Of a stretch of DNA of 64,000 nt, positions 11,379 to 21,268 are shown piece by piece (the stretch's first letter is position 1; each line of letters opens with the position of its first letter). The position numbers and the translations under genes are program-made. The notes under the pieces are model-generated. The model had not been told where the DNA came from. It saw only the letters and a program-made list of their open reading frames with translations, and made no database searches. Origin of the DNA: Pelosinus sp. UFO1 (GTDB taxonomy: Bacteria > Bacillota > Negativicutes > DSM-13327); contig NZ_CP008852.1 in NCBI RefSeq assembly GCF_000725345.1, positions 310,001 to 374,000 of the forward strand, read 5' to 3'.

Positions 11379-12235
11379 ATTCTATCTTCCAGCCATTTTA
11401 TTATTTCTTCATATGTCAATCTTCCTGACTCATCGTTTACATCTCTATCGAAGTCGTGGACTTCTCTGTAGATTGTTATAAGGTGTGAGTTTGGGATTAG
11501 CTTACGTAGTGTCTTTGTCATTCTATATGGCACATCTGGGTCTAGGGTTGCCGCTGCCAATATTGTCGGCGGGAAAGCTTTAAGTTTTTCGTCATCTAAT
11601 GAGTATTTTTTTGGATCTTCTTTTCCACAGAGGTGCTTTATCCACATTCCTTCCTGTCTAGCCTTTATATAGAGGGAAAATCTCAAATTCATTGGGCCAT
11701 ATGTCACCGGGCTATCCGAGATAATTTTTTCTATGCTTTCATCCGGTACGCTGGCTAACTTGTTATAATATTTGTTTGGTGTGTTAAATTGAACTTCGTC
11801 AAGCCTCGCATATCCATACAGGCTTATGATTGCCATTGGCATTAAGGCTTCATTTTTAATTAACATATCACACATCATAAAAGAGAGATAGGCTCCTGCC
11901 GACCTCCCAAATAGCACGTATTTATTATTTTTTAATTCAAATACCTTGTCCAGATTTTTCAAATAGAAGAAAAGCATTTCGAAGACTGATTTTAAAATCA
12001 TGTCCAGTTTTGATTCCGGCGCTAATGGATAATCTAGCGCCAAAAAATCATACCCTGCGTTTAAAAAATTATTTATATAAATTTCCGGCAGGTCGTCTCT
12101 CACTCCATAAAGCAGTCCGCCGCCATGAAAATATAGTATCGTTATGTTTTTTCTATTATTTTTTGCCTTATACAAATTCACATTCAATTTGATATTTTCT
12201 TCTGTCACAAAGCTGAAAATTTCCGGTTTATTCAT
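11375..12235 (-). CDS. alpha/beta hydrolase (HGGG family)
   Basis: Probable cytoplasmic esterase or amidase of 286 residues from the hormone-sensitive-lipase-like group. YFHGGGLLYG provides the oxyanion-hole motif, GRSAGAY the nucleophile serine, LDPDVPY the likely acid and VHDFDRDV the likely histidine. The frame extends upstream to TTG 12253, but ATG 12235 has GGGGG 8 nt before it, so I use it; it overlaps the end of pucR (3) by 8 nt. The substrate is unknown. Being sandwiched between two pucR genes, it may hydrolyse a ureide or related amide, but this is inference. Confidence 0.78.
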   Translation of the reverse strand: MNKPEIFSFVTEENIKLNVNLYKAKNNRKNITILYFHGGGLLYGVRDDLPEIYINNFLNAGYDFLALDYPLAPESKLDMILKSVFEMLFFYLKNLDKVFELKNNKYVLFGRSAGAYLSFMMCDMLIKNEALMPMAIISLYGYARLDEVQFNTPNKYYNKLASVPDESIEKIISDSPVTYGPMNLRFSLYIKARQEGMWIKHLCGKEDPKKYSLDDEKLKAFPPTILAAATLDPDVPYRMTKTLRKLIPNSHLITIYREVHDFDRDVNDESGRLTYEEIIKWLEDRI

Positions 12236-13856
12236 TAATTTTTCCCCCGTCAATCAGTTTAAACAGCCTTGAGGCTATTTGAATTTGAAGTAGTTCCTCC
12301 GGGTTCATAAAATCTATGTCCAGCAGATTTTTTATCTTGTCAATTCTATACCTCACAGTCTTTGGGTGAAGAAACAGCTTTTCAGAGGTGAGGATATAGT
12401 TCTGATTTGTGTCCAGAAAGGTTTTTAGAGTCTCGAATAGTAGTGGATACTCGTGTCTGAAACTAGCTATTCTGGGAGATATGAACTTTTTAAGATCGTC
12501 CAGGCTGTTTGAGTCTAAGAATAGTTTGTAAATGCCTAGCTCTTCATAGGGCAATATTTTATTCGAATTGTAGAATAACATTAGTACTTTTAACGTGTCC
12601 AAAACTTCTCTGTTTGCTTTGGGAATACCCAATTTTTCTACTTTCGAGCTAATACTTACATAGTAATAGAACTCTTTAAACAGGTCATTTTCAACTAGCG
12701 GATTCATTATTTTTTCAATAGAGTCCGCATTAATGCTATTTTGATTATCGCTAAAATTAAGTATAAACACCACTATATCCAATTTTTCCAAGAAAATTAT
12801 ATCTTTGAAACTGGATTTAAATTTGATTCTAATCTGCCTTAGAGTTTGGGGCATGAGATTTTTGCCCACATTTCTTTTTTCGTCTCGTTGATACAGCTTT
12901 ATGAGAATCACTTGGTAGTGCTTATGTCTATTTATATTAAGGGATTCCAGTACCTCATCTATGTCTTTTTCCGCGTAGAGTCTGTCATTTAATAAGTCGC
13001 CTATGATGTTGTTTTTTTGTTGAAATAGATTTTGCGAGATTATATAGTTTTTTAATAGTTCCATCTGTAAAAATTTTACTGCGTTTTCTATTACCATGAA
13101 ATCTTCTGAACTAATTTGATCCGGCAGTTCGTGGATAACCAGTTCGTAGTCATCATATACGAGATGGGGTATACGGACTCTAATCTGTTTGCCGGCTATC
13201 TTTGGATTAGTGCCATTATAGACTACAGTTTTACGCTCATACTTGAAATGCACGTACTTCTCAGTTGAAACTTCACTTGTATCTATTACTGTCACGTCGC
13301 AAAGTTCAGGGTTTGTGCTGATTTCAGTTCCCTTTGCAGAATTAATAAGGCTTACATCACGAAGTATCATTTTTTTAAATTCACATAGTATATTGTCCAT
13401 TGACGGCATTTTCATCGCAAGGCTGGTTAGCTCGCTATGTACTTCGTAATACTTATTTAGCAGGTTCATATTTTTATTTATTATTGGCCCTAATATCTCG
13501 AGAATGATGGATTCATATTTTACATCCTTACTAATCTGGATTAACGGGATTAAATAGTTGTCGCAAAGCTCGATTATTTTATTTGGTATCTGGGTAACAA
13601 GCCTATCGATCTTAATTATAACCGCACTAATGCCTATGTTATGGAGTTTTTCAAAAAATACGTCCAATTCACTATCGCTCAAATTTTGCAGAGCAAAAAA
13701 ACTGGTAAGGATAACCTCTCCAGAACGCCCCCAATTTGCTATATCAGTTGCCTCAAGTACGTTGACACCATGTATTTCATTTAAGATTCCATTTTTGCCG
13801 GCTATTAATTTTGTCCCATAAAGGGATGGCATTTTTAGTATGTCTTTGATGTTCAA
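12228..13856 (-). CDS. PucR-family transcriptional regulator (3)
   Basis: Regulator of 542 residues with N-terminal PucR domain (NEIHGVNVLEATDIANWGRSGE) and C-terminal HTH (SEKLFLHPKTVRYRIDKIKN). It is the first gene of the minus-strand operon and is divergent from the fdrA-type operon, with 137 bp between the starts, so it is the best candidate for controlling that operon. Strongly AT-rich, unlike pucR (2). Confidence 0.87.
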   Translation of the reverse strand: MNIKDILKMPSLYGTKLIAGKNGILNEIHGVNVLEATDIANWGRSGEVILTSFFALQNLSDSELDVFFEKLHNIGISAVIIKIDRLVTQIPNKIIELCDNYLIPLIQISKDVKYESIILEILGPIINKNMNLLNKYYEVHSELTSLAMKMPSMDNILCEFKKMILRDVSLINSAKGTEISTNPELCDVTVIDTSEVSTEKYVHFKYERKTVVYNGTNPKIAGKQIRVRIPHLVYDDYELVIHELPDQISSEDFMVIENAVKFLQMELLKNYIISQNLFQQKNNIIGDLLNDRLYAEKDIDEVLESLNINRHKHYQVILIKLYQRDEKRNVGKNLMPQTLRQIRIKFKSSFKDIIFLEKLDIVVFILNFSDNQNSINADSIEKIMNPLVENDLFKEFYYYVSISSKVEKLGIPKANREVLDTLKVLMLFYNSNKILPYEELGIYKLFLDSNSLDDLKKFISPRIASFRHEYPLLFETLKTFLDTNQNYILTSEKLFLHPKTVRYRIDKIKNLLDIDFMNPEELLQIQIASRLFKLIDGGKINE

Positions 13857-13993
13857 ATTACTACTCCTTTATCCTTTGAGTATAAAAAAACCATGATTTT
13901 TATGATTTTATGCCAATGATAATGCAAAAAAATAGTGATATAATGGCGATAATTGATTTAACGAAATATTAACACAATAAAGGAGATTTGGAA

Positions 13994-16993
13994 ATGCTAT
14001 ATACGGTAATTAAGAAAAATAGTTATCAAGATTCGATCAATCTTATGTTGCTCACTAATTCAATTAATACTCTTGCTGGTATAACAAAGTGCTCAATAAT
14101 GATGGGTACTGACGCAAATAAGGACATCCTTAAAAATAGTGGACTTCTTACAGCAGAAGCTGAAAGTGCAGCTCCAAGTGATATGATTATCGTAGTCGAG
14201 ACAGCGGATGAAAAGATTGTTGAAAATGTTCTTAGTGAAACGGATAAGTTCTTAAATGACCTGGCTGTTAAAAGAAAGAATAATAACGCCCTAAGTGTAA
14301 CCAGTATAGAGGCTGCATTAGAAGAGATGCCTGATGCGAATTTAGCATTGTTTTCAATACCGGGAGAATACGCAGCCGACGAGATCGAAAAAGCTCTTGA
14401 TCAAGGACTGCATGTATTTTCCTTCACCGATAATATCTCATTAGAAGATGAAGTGAGACTTAAGCAGAAAGCGCATGAAAAGGGACTATTATTGATGGGG
14501 CCTGACTGTGGAACGGGAATTATTTCCAGTATCCCCATCGCGTTTACAAATGTTGTAAGACCTGGGAACATCGGTATCGTTGGAGCTTCTGGAACGGGCA
14601 TACAAGAAGTTACGACCATTATCGACAGGCTAGGTGGTGGCGTTGTACATGCAATCGGCACAGGCGGACGTGATTTGAGCGAAGAAGTCAATGCGGTAAC
14701 CGTTCGTGATGCGATATTGGGACTTGAATATCACGACCCTACTGATGTAATTGTAGTCATTTCAAAACCACCGGCCAAAAAAGTCAGGGATGAAATTGTA
14801 GAGCTGCTGCATAGTGTTACAAAACCTGTAGTTGCCATATTCCTCGGCGAAAAGCCGGATCATCATGAGGGTAATGTATATTTGGCACATACTCTCGAAG
14901 AAACGGCAATGATTGCGCTGGACCTTGCAAAGAACAGACCTGTTAAACCTAATTATATGGAAGAAATAAACTATGAGGTACAGACTCCACTGGCACTAGA
15001 TAAAACCGTAAAGGGACTATACTCCGGCGGTACACTTGCTGCCGAAGCGGGAATGCTTATCACTGAGGCCCTAGGGCTTGGAAAATTGACTAAAAAAGAG
15101 GGATATATCCTCAGCGTCAATGGATACGAAGTAATGGATCTCGGTGATGACATCTACACACAAGGCAAACCACATCCGATGATCGATCCAGAAATTAGAA
15201 TCAAAAAGATCGGAGAATATGCAACTGATGAGAATACAGGAGTCATACTTCTTGACTGCGTACTAGGATACGGCTCACATCCGGATATGGCAGGGGCATT
15301 ATCCGATGCAATCAAGGATGCAATACAGACAGCAAAGGAAAATGGACGGGAACTGTATTTCGTAGCAACTGTCTGTGGAACGGAGTACGATCCGCAAAGC
15401 TACCAGCAATCAATAAAAAAATTGAAAGAATGCGGTGTATTGGTAGAAGAAAGTAATGCAAAGGCAGTAAGACTTGCCCTTAAATTAAAAGGAATAGACT
15501 TCAAAGAAGTTGATAAATACGTAGTAGAAAGACATGCTGAAAAGAAAGCACTGCCAAAAGTCAGCGATAGTGTCATTGACCTTTTAAACTCCAAACCGCG
15601 TATTGTAAATATCGGCCTTTCAAGCTTTACAGAATCGATTCTGGCGTATGGCGGAAGTACGGTACAATACGATTGGAAACCGGCGGCAGGCGGCAATAAA
15701 CAACTGATAAAGATATTAAATAAACTTTCAAAAATGGAAGAGATAGAAAAAGCCAATAGCGAAGTCATTGACAAAATGAAAAGCTCGCAGCCCTTCCTGA
15801 TGGACGTAGTACCTGCAAAATCAGTCATAGAAATCTTAAATGATAGAGTATTACTTCATGCAGGACCACCGATCGAATACAAAAATATGACAGGACCAAT
15901 GAAGGGTGCCTGTATTGGGGCGATATTATTCGAAGGTTGGGCAAAGGATGAAAAGAGCGCAACGGAATTGCTGGAAAGTGGAGGGGTGAAATTCACACCT
16001 TGCCATCACGTAAACGCAGTAGGTCCTATGGGTGGAATTACGTCAGGCAACATGCCAGTGTTTGTAGTAAATAATAAGCTGGATGGATCCATTGGCTATT
16101 GCATCATGAACGAAGGCATCGGAAAAGTACTTCGATTCGGAGCTTTTTCGGAAGAAGTTGTAAATAGATTAATATGGATGAGAGATTGTTTAGGACCGGT
16201 ATTATCGAAAGCGCTGCAGAGAAAAGAGGGCGGTCTCAACCTGAACGTACTCATTGCCAAGGCCATTACCATGGGTGATGAATTTCACCAAAGAAATATC
16301 GCTGCCACACTGAACTTTCTGAAAGAAATCACCCCGCTCATCACAGAGCTTGACATTGACGAAAAAGAAAAATACAGCGTAATAAAATTCTTGGCAGATA
16401 CAGATCAATTTTTCTTAAACATCATGATGGCAGCCAGTAAATCCATCGTAGATTGTGCAAGAAAAGTTACAAACGGTACGGTAGTTACAACAATGGCTAG
16501 AAATGGAGAGAATTTTGGCGTAAAAATAAGCGGAATGGGCGATGAATGGTTCACAGCACCCGTTAACACTCCAAACGGACTCTACTTCACAGGCTATTCG
16601 GAAGGTGACGCAAATCCGGATATCGGAGACAGTGCCATCACAGAAACAGTGGGCGTCGGGGGCATGGCCATGGTGGCAGCTCCTGGAGTTACAAGATTTA
16701 TCGGTGCGGGCGGATTCCATGACGCATTAAAAATCTCAGATGAAATGGATCAAATCTGTATTTCTAATAATTCGAATTGGAGCATTCCAACTTGGGACTT
16801 CAAGGGAGCGTGCCTCGGGATCGACGCTAGAAAAGTAGTGGCAACTGGCATTACGCCTCTGATCAATACGGGAATAGCGCATAAAAACATGGGAGTAGGT
16901 CAGATCGGAGCTGGAACAGTGCGTGCACCGCTGGCTTGCTTTGAAAAAGCAATCATTGCATATGCGAAAAAATTGGGGATAGACGTTGAGTAG
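13994..16993 (+). CDS. fdrA: fused FdrA-YlbE protein (probable oxamate carbamoyltransferase subunits)
   Basis: A 999-residue protein matching E. coli FdrA (about 555 aa) in its first half and YlbE/DUF1116 (about 419 aa) in its second, which are separate genes in E. coli. The FdrA part (about 1-515) has succinyl-CoA-synthetase-like motifs LLMGPDCGTGI and GIVGASGTGIQE; the YlbE part starts near RIVNIGLSSFTESILAYGG. Recent E. coli work assigns FdrA, YlbE and YlbF to the long-orphan oxamate carbamoyltransferase (oxalurate + phosphate -> oxamate + carbamoyl phosphate); I recall this rather than having checked it. TTG 13988 touches the AGGAGAT site, so ATG 13994 is the start. The ylbF-like gene overlaps its end. 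Confidence 0.88.
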   Translation: MLYTVIKKNSYQDSINLMLLTNSINTLAGITKCSIMMGTDANKDILKNSGLLTAEAESAAPSDMIIVVETADEKIVENVLSETDKFLNDLAVKRKNNNALSVTSIEAALEEMPDANLALFSIPGEYAADEIEKALDQGLHVFSFTDNISLEDEVRLKQKAHEKGLLLMGPDCGTGIISSIPIAFTNVVRPGNIGIVGASGTGIQEVTTIIDRLGGGVVHAIGTGGRDLSEEVNAVTVRDAILGLEYHDPTDVIVVISKPPAKKVRDEIVELLHSVTKPVVAIFLGEKPDHHEGNVYLAHTLEETAMIALDLAKNRPVKPNYMEEINYEVQTPLALDKTVKGLYSGGTLAAEAGMLITEALGLGKLTKKEGYILSVNGYEVMDLGDDIYTQGKPHPMIDPEIRIKKIGEYATDENTGVILLDCVLGYGSHPDMAGALSDAIKDAIQTAKENGRELYFVATVCGTEYDPQSYQQSIKKLKECGVLVEESNAKAVRLALKLKGIDFKEVDKYVVERHAEKKALPKVSDSVIDLLNSKPRIVNIGLSSFTESILAYGGSTVQYDWKPAAGGNKQLIKILNKLSKMEEIEKANSEVIDKMKSSQPFLMDVVPAKSVIEILNDRVLLHAGPPIEYKNMTGPMKGACIGAILFEGWAKDEKSATELLESGGVKFTPCHHVNAVGPMGGITSGNMPVFVVNNKLDGSIGYCIMNEGIGKVLRFGAFSEEVVNRLIWMRDCLGPVLSKALQRKEGGLNLNVLIAKAITMGDEFHQRNIAATLNFLKEITPLITELDIDEKEKYSVIKFLADTDQFFLNIMMAASKSIVDCARKVTNGTVVTTMARNGENFGVKISGMGDEWFTAPVNTPNGLYFTGYSEGDANPDIGDSAITETVGVGGMAMVAAPGVTRFIGAGGFHDALKISDEMDQICISNNSNWSIPTWDFKGACLGIDARKVVATGITPLINTGIAHKNMGVGQIGAGTVRAPLACFEKAIIAYAKKLGIDVE

Positions 16994-17870
16994 TAATGAA
17001 CTCAAACATAATAGAGAGGTAAAGAGCAATCTATTGCCTCTCTATCTTAAAAACCATCGCGTCGGTAAAGTGCACAGCAAATTTAATATCGGGCTCAATG
17101 TACAATTTGATGATGCTTTAATTTATGTTGGTGGTGGCGGGAGTCCCCTTTCTTCATTCGGACTGAATATAGAAGAAGAGAAGCTAAACGCGATACTTAC
17201 TTCTGTAAGAATCGATGATATGGTTGTAAACAAAGATGATAAGTTAATTTTTTATAGTGTGGATGGAACAATAAATATTTATTATAAAGAGATAGAAGAG
17301 GTAGATTTAACGCTTCCAAAAATCAAATGCAGCATTAATGAGATACCTAATACTGGACTATATAACTATTTAGAAAACATTGAATTTGAAAAATGTATAG
17401 GAATCAAATTAGATGAAGAAACCAGTAAACATGTAGATTTATTATTGAATTCCGATAAGGCAGATTGGAATATCAATGTTATGATTATAAGATTTTTTGC
17501 CGGCAGAGGTAAAGGATTGACACCTAGCGGAGATGACATTCTCATAGGATTTACACTAGCGCTTATGATGTTTGGCAAATTCAATATTTGGAGGCAGGCT
17601 CTTGAATCGGGGGTCACCAGAGATAGAACGACCATGATAAGTGTGGCATATCTCAGTGCTTTATTAGAAGGGTATGCAAGCGAGTATTTTATACGGCTTG
17701 TAAAGCTGATAGACGATGTAGAGATGGCTGCAATTGAAGAAACAATAGAAGAAGTACGGTCATTTGGTCATACTTCAGGAAATGATACATTGTTTGGATT
17801 TTTATTGGGGTTAAAATTTTTACGTAATCAGAAAGTATACACTTTCTCGATTCCAAGTAAGAACGACTAA
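16986..17870 (+). CDS. ylbF: YlbF-like DUF2877 protein (third putative oxamate carbamoyltransferase component)
   Basis: A 294-residue cytoplasmic protein. GRGKGLTPSGDDILIGFTLA is the hallmark of DUF2877, and E. coli YlbF sits at the same place after ylbE in the all cluster. The TTG start overlaps the end of the fdrA-ylbE gene by 8 nt, implying coupled translation and probably a stoichiometric complex. The last nine or so codons lie inside a 78-bp dispersed repeat, so the native C-terminus may have been replaced by repeat sequence. Confidence 0.8.
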   Translation: MSSNELKHNREVKSNLLPLYLKNHRVGKVHSKFNIGLNVQFDDALIYVGGGGSPLSSFGLNIEEEKLNAILTSVRIDDMVVNKDDKLIFYSVDGTINIYYKEIEEVDLTLPKIKCSINEIPNTGLYNYLENIEFEKCIGIKLDEETSKHVDLLLNSDKADWNINVMIIRFFAGRGKGLTPSGDDILIGFTLALMMFGKFNIWRQALESGVTRDRTTMISVAYLSALLEGYASEYFIRLVKLIDDVEMAAIEETIEEVRSFGHTSGNDTLFGFLLGLKFLRNQKVYTFSIPSKND

Positions 17871-17918
17871 GGCTTCTACCTTCGTCTGCGGACTTGGTCG
17901 AAACCAAGTCTTTTCTTA
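17841..17918 (+). repeat. 78-bp dispersed repeat, copy 1
   Basis: About 85% identical by eye to 26125-26202, same length and orientation. It overlaps the last codons of the ylbF-like gene and ends in a hairpin (GACTTGG, 6-nt loop, CCAAGTC, then TTTTCTTA) that can act as a terminator or attenuator before allC. The unit has short inverted ends (TAAGAA and TTCTTA). Confidence 0.8.
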
Positions 17919-17942
17919 ACAAATCAATGGGAGGGATAATAT

Positions 17943-19166
17943 ATGGACATTACGCTGAGTGAAATCCAAGAGACGATGGAGTGGTTATCTTCGATCAGTG
18001 ACGATAAAGGACCGGGGACAACGCGGCTTCTATACTCACCTAGCTGGCTAAAGGCCCAAAAAGAGCTCGAAGCGCGCTTTGAAGCACTGGGGATGAAGTG
18101 CCACTTCGATGCTGTAGGCAACTTGTACGGCACCTTGGAAGGAACCGAGATGCCGGAGAAGACAATTGCTACCGGGTCTCACGTTGACACGGTCGCAAGA
18201 GGCGGTAAACTGGATGGACAACTGGGGATTTTCGGAGGATACCTTGCCGTAAAGAATTTGCTTGAAACATTCGGGAGACCTAAGAAGAGCATCCAGATTA
18301 TTTCGATGGCTGAGGAAGAAGGCTCTAGGTTCCCTTATGTTTTCTGGGGCAGCAAGAACATTTTCGGTCTGGCAAAAAAAGAGGACGTTGAGACAATTAA
18401 AGATGCCAACGGAATCGGTTTTGCCCAGGCCATGCACAATTGCGGTTTCGACTTTGCCACGGGCAGCAAGGACAGAAAGGATATCGAGGCTTTTATTGAA
18501 CTACACATCGAACAAGGTAATTTCCTTGAAGAAGAGAATTTCACGGTTGGTGTGGTGAATTCGATAGTGGGGCAGAAGCGCTATAATATTACACTCAAAG
18601 GCGAAGCAAACCATGCTGGCACCACCCTCATGCGTTTCCGCAAAGATACGGTTGAATGTATGGCCCGCATCGTGATCCATGCCATTGATAAAGCGAAGGC
18701 TGCGGGCGATCCGCTGGTCATCACTTTTGGTAAAGTCGTGCCAAAGCCCAATACGGTCAACGTTGTTCCAGGAGAAACCTTGTTTACAATGGATTGCCGT
18801 CATACTGATGCAAACTTCCTGCAGGAATTTACAACCGGTCTTGAGGCTGATATGAAGGAAATTGCTGGCAGTAAGGGCATTGTGATTGAATTTGACAACT
18901 GGATGAACGAGACGCCCGTATTGATGGATAAAAACGTCGTTGATATTATTGAGCGTGTCTGCAAAGATAACAAGATGAATTACAAAGTTATGCACAGCGG
19001 TGCTGGTCATGACTCTCAGATTTTTGCGACCCGGGTTCCCACAGGAATGATTTTTGTCCCGAGTATCAAGGGGATTAGTCATAATCCGGCGGAAGATACG
19101 AAAGTCGAGGATCTTCGTGAGGGAATCAAAGCGCTGGCATATACGCTCTACGAACTTGCTTATTAA
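17943..19166 (+). CDS. allC: allantoate amidohydrolase
   Basis: Zinc/manganese M20-family amidohydrolase that converts allantoate to (S)-ureidoglycine, CO2 and ammonia. The 407-residue length fits. Metal and catalytic motifs are intact: TGSHVDTVARGGKLDGQLG, MAEEEGSRFPY, ELHIEQGNFLE, and the C-terminal GAGHDSQIF and KGISHNPAED. N-carbamoyl amino acid hydrolases are close relatives, but the neighbouring allE, pucG and fdrA-type genes support allantoate as substrate. Start ATG is preceded by GGGAGGG. Probably co-transcribed with the downstream permease. Confidence 0.9.
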   Translation: MDITLSEIQETMEWLSSISDDKGPGTTRLLYSPSWLKAQKELEARFEALGMKCHFDAVGNLYGTLEGTEMPEKTIATGSHVDTVARGGKLDGQLGIFGGYLAVKNLLETFGRPKKSIQIISMAEEEGSRFPYVFWGSKNIFGLAKKEDVETIKDANGIGFAQAMHNCGFDFATGSKDRKDIEAFIELHIEQGNFLEEENFTVGVVNSIVGQKRYNITLKGEANHAGTTLMRFRKDTVECMARIVIHAIDKAKAAGDPLVITFGKVVPKPNTVNVVPGETLFTMDCRHTDANFLQEFTTGLEADMKEIAGSKGIVIEFDNWMNETPVLMDKNVVDIIERVCKDNKMNYKVMHSGAGHDSQIFATRVPTGMIFVPSIKGISHNPAEDTKVEDLREGIKALAYTLYELAY

Positions 19167-19190
19167 TACAAATAAGAAAGGATGTTTATT

Positions 19191-20471
19191 ATGAACACAC
19201 AGGCATTAACAAAATCGTATCCAGAGAACTATTGGAAACGCCTCGTATTCACGTTCTGTATGGGGTGGACCATCATCTGGATTTACAGAGCGATGCTGTC
19301 TCCAATTTACCCTGAGATTCAAAGCACAATCGGACCTCAAACGAATGCTGCCATGGGCCTTATTGCGTCATGTTATTTCTTTGGCTATACGGCGCTCCAA
19401 ATTCCATCAGGTTTCTTAGTCGATAAATTTGGTCAGAAGAAAGTTCTGATTCCTGGATTTATAATCTTTGCCGCCGGTGTTTTCAGTATCGCCTCTGCGA
19501 CGTCGATTACCGCGATTTATATAGGCGCTGTGCTGGCCGGTGTTGGTTGCGGCACCTATTATGGTTCAGCTTACTCTCTGACATCACAACATGTACCCGC
19601 AGAAAAGAAAGGTTTGCAAACTGCTATCGTTAACAGTGGCTCTGCACTGGGTATGATTCTCGGTATGACCGGCTCAAGCTACTTTGTTAAAACAATGGGT
19701 TTGCCATGGCAGACAATGGTTGTCGTTTCGGGCTGTCTGCTTGTCTTCCTCGTTCTGTGGTTTGTCTTTGTAATTGTTGAGCCAAGCAAAGTTGCTCCAG
19801 TTCCCGAGGCTTCTGCTAATAGAAAAGGTGAGGCAACAACTGAAGTTGTTGCGAAATCCAAAGATTCCATATTCCGTCTTTCATTAGTAAGTTGTTACTT
19901 CATGTATTTCACAACCTGCTATGCGTATTATTTGATCGTCACCTGGCTGCCAAAATTCCTTGAAGCTGAGCGCGGCATTAAAGGCGGCATGATTGGACTT
20001 ATGGTATCCATGATAGCTGTTACGGCTGTCCCTGGGGCCTTGTATTTCGCCAGAATGTCTGACAAAAAGCGTGACAAGAAAGCCGATATCGTCGTTTTTC
20101 TTTCAATTGCTTCATTTATCCTGATTGCAATTTCCATGTTCGTACCAGACACCACCAGTCTTGTCATCGTCTTGCTCCTTTATGGATTCTTGGGTAAAAT
20201 GGCCGTTGACCCTGTTTTGATTTCCTATGTGTCCGACCAAGCTGACAAGAAAACCATGGCTACAACACTTGGTACCTTCAATTTCTTCGGTATGTCTTCT
20301 TCTGTTGTGGCTCCGGCCCTTACAGGCTATGTCATGGATAAGACAGGTTCAGGTGTTTGGGGCTTCTACCTGGGAGCCATCCTCTTGATCATTGGTGCAA
20401 TTTTCTTCTATGTAGCAAATAAGATAAACAAAAAGGGTTTAGATAAGGAGATTAGTCATGAGCTATCTTAA
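19191..20471 (+). CDS. MFS transporter, probable allantoate/ureide permease
   Basis: A 12-helix major facilitator of 426 residues. SGFLVDKFGQKKVLI is the MFS loop 2-3 signature. It lies inside the catabolic operon between allC and allE and overlaps allE by 14 nt, so import of allantoate or allantoin is the natural role; the substrate is inferred from context only. ATG 19182 abuts the GAAAGG site, so I take the in-frame ATG at 19191. A charged, low-complexity linker (about 203-222) separates the two six-helix halves. Confidence 0.83.
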   Translation: MNTQALTKSYPENYWKRLVFTFCMGWTIIWIYRAMLSPIYPEIQSTIGPQTNAAMGLIASCYFFGYTALQIPSGFLVDKFGQKKVLIPGFIIFAAGVFSIASATSITAIYIGAVLAGVGCGTYYGSAYSLTSQHVPAEKKGLQTAIVNSGSALGMILGMTGSSYFVKTMGLPWQTMVVVSGCLLVFLVLWFVFVIVEPSKVAPVPEASANRKGEATTEVVAKSKDSIFRLSLVSCYFMYFTTCYAYYLIVTWLPKFLEAERGIKGGMIGLMVSMIAVTAVPGALYFARMSDKKRDKKADIVVFLSIASFILIAISMFVPDTTSLVIVLLLYGFLGKMAVDPVLISYVSDQADKKTMATTLGTFNFFGMSSSVVAPALTGYVMDKTGSGVWGFYLGAILLIIGAIFFYVANKINKKGLDKEISHELS

Positions 20472-21243
20472 TAATGTTGTCGGATACAGAAAAGATCTTT
20501 TAAGTAATCGATCCGTAGTCAAGAAAAACAACTATGCACTGCTTGACCCCGATGGTTTGGTCAAAAATGTCATTCCTGGTTTTGAGAATTGTGATATCAC
20601 AATTCTCGGTTCCCCCAAGCTAGGTGCTAGTTTTGTCGATTATCTCGTTACCATATACGCGGATGGCAAGAACGAACTTGGCTTCGGTGCAGAGGGTGTT
20701 GAAACGCTGTTTTACTTGCTGGATGGCAGCTTGGTCGTCAAAGCCGGGGATCAGTCTTATTCCTTGCATAAGGGTGGATTTGTCTACTGTCCCCCTGGAA
20801 CAAAGCTTTATTTTCATAACGAAAGCGGCGAAGTGGCCAAGGCGTTCATGTATAAGCGTGTTTACATGCGTTTGGAAGGCTTTGAACCGTATGTTGTTAC
20901 AGGCAATACGGAATCTATGGAATGGACAATTTACGAAGGCATGGAAGATGTTTTGATTAAAGATTTTTTGCCCAAAGATCTGGCCTTTGACTGTAATTTT
21001 CATATCCTCAGCTTCAAACCCGGTGCTTCCCATGGCTATATTGAGACACATGTTCAGGAACACGGCGCTTACTGCCTAAGTGGACAGGGTATGTATAATC
21101 TGGATAACGACTGGATTCCTGTTCAAAAGGGCGACTACATTTTTATGAGCGCATATTCCCTGCAGGCCTGCTACGCAGTGGGTCGCGGCGAAGACTTCGC
21201 CTATGTCTATTCCAAAGATTGTAACCGTGATGTGACTCTCTAA
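20458..21243 (+). CDS. allE: (S)-ureidoglycine aminohydrolase
   Basis: Bicupin manganese enzyme that hydrolyses (S)-ureidoglycine to (S)-ureidoglycolate and ammonia. The 261-residue protein tracks E. coli YlbA/AllE along its whole length, with IPGFENCD, KLGASFVDYLVT, YCPPG, SHGYIETHVQEHGAY and YSKDCNRDV. The metal ligands expected in the second cupin (Glu and His of YIETH, His of QEHG, Gln of SLQ) are all present. AAGGAG lies before the start inside the permease gene. Confidence 0.95.
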   Translation: MSYLNNVVGYRKDLLSNRSVVKKNNYALLDPDGLVKNVIPGFENCDITILGSPKLGASFVDYLVTIYADGKNELGFGAEGVETLFYLLDGSLVVKAGDQSYSLHKGGFVYCPPGTKLYFHNESGEVAKAFMYKRVYMRLEGFEPYVVTGNTESMEWTIYEGMEDVLIKDFLPKDLAFDCNFHILSFKPGASHGYIETHVQEHGAYCLSGQGMYNLDNDWIPVQKGDYIFMSAYSLQACYAVGRGEDFAYVYSKDCNRDVTL

Positions 21244-21268
21244 CTAGGAAGTAAAGAGGAGAAATGAA

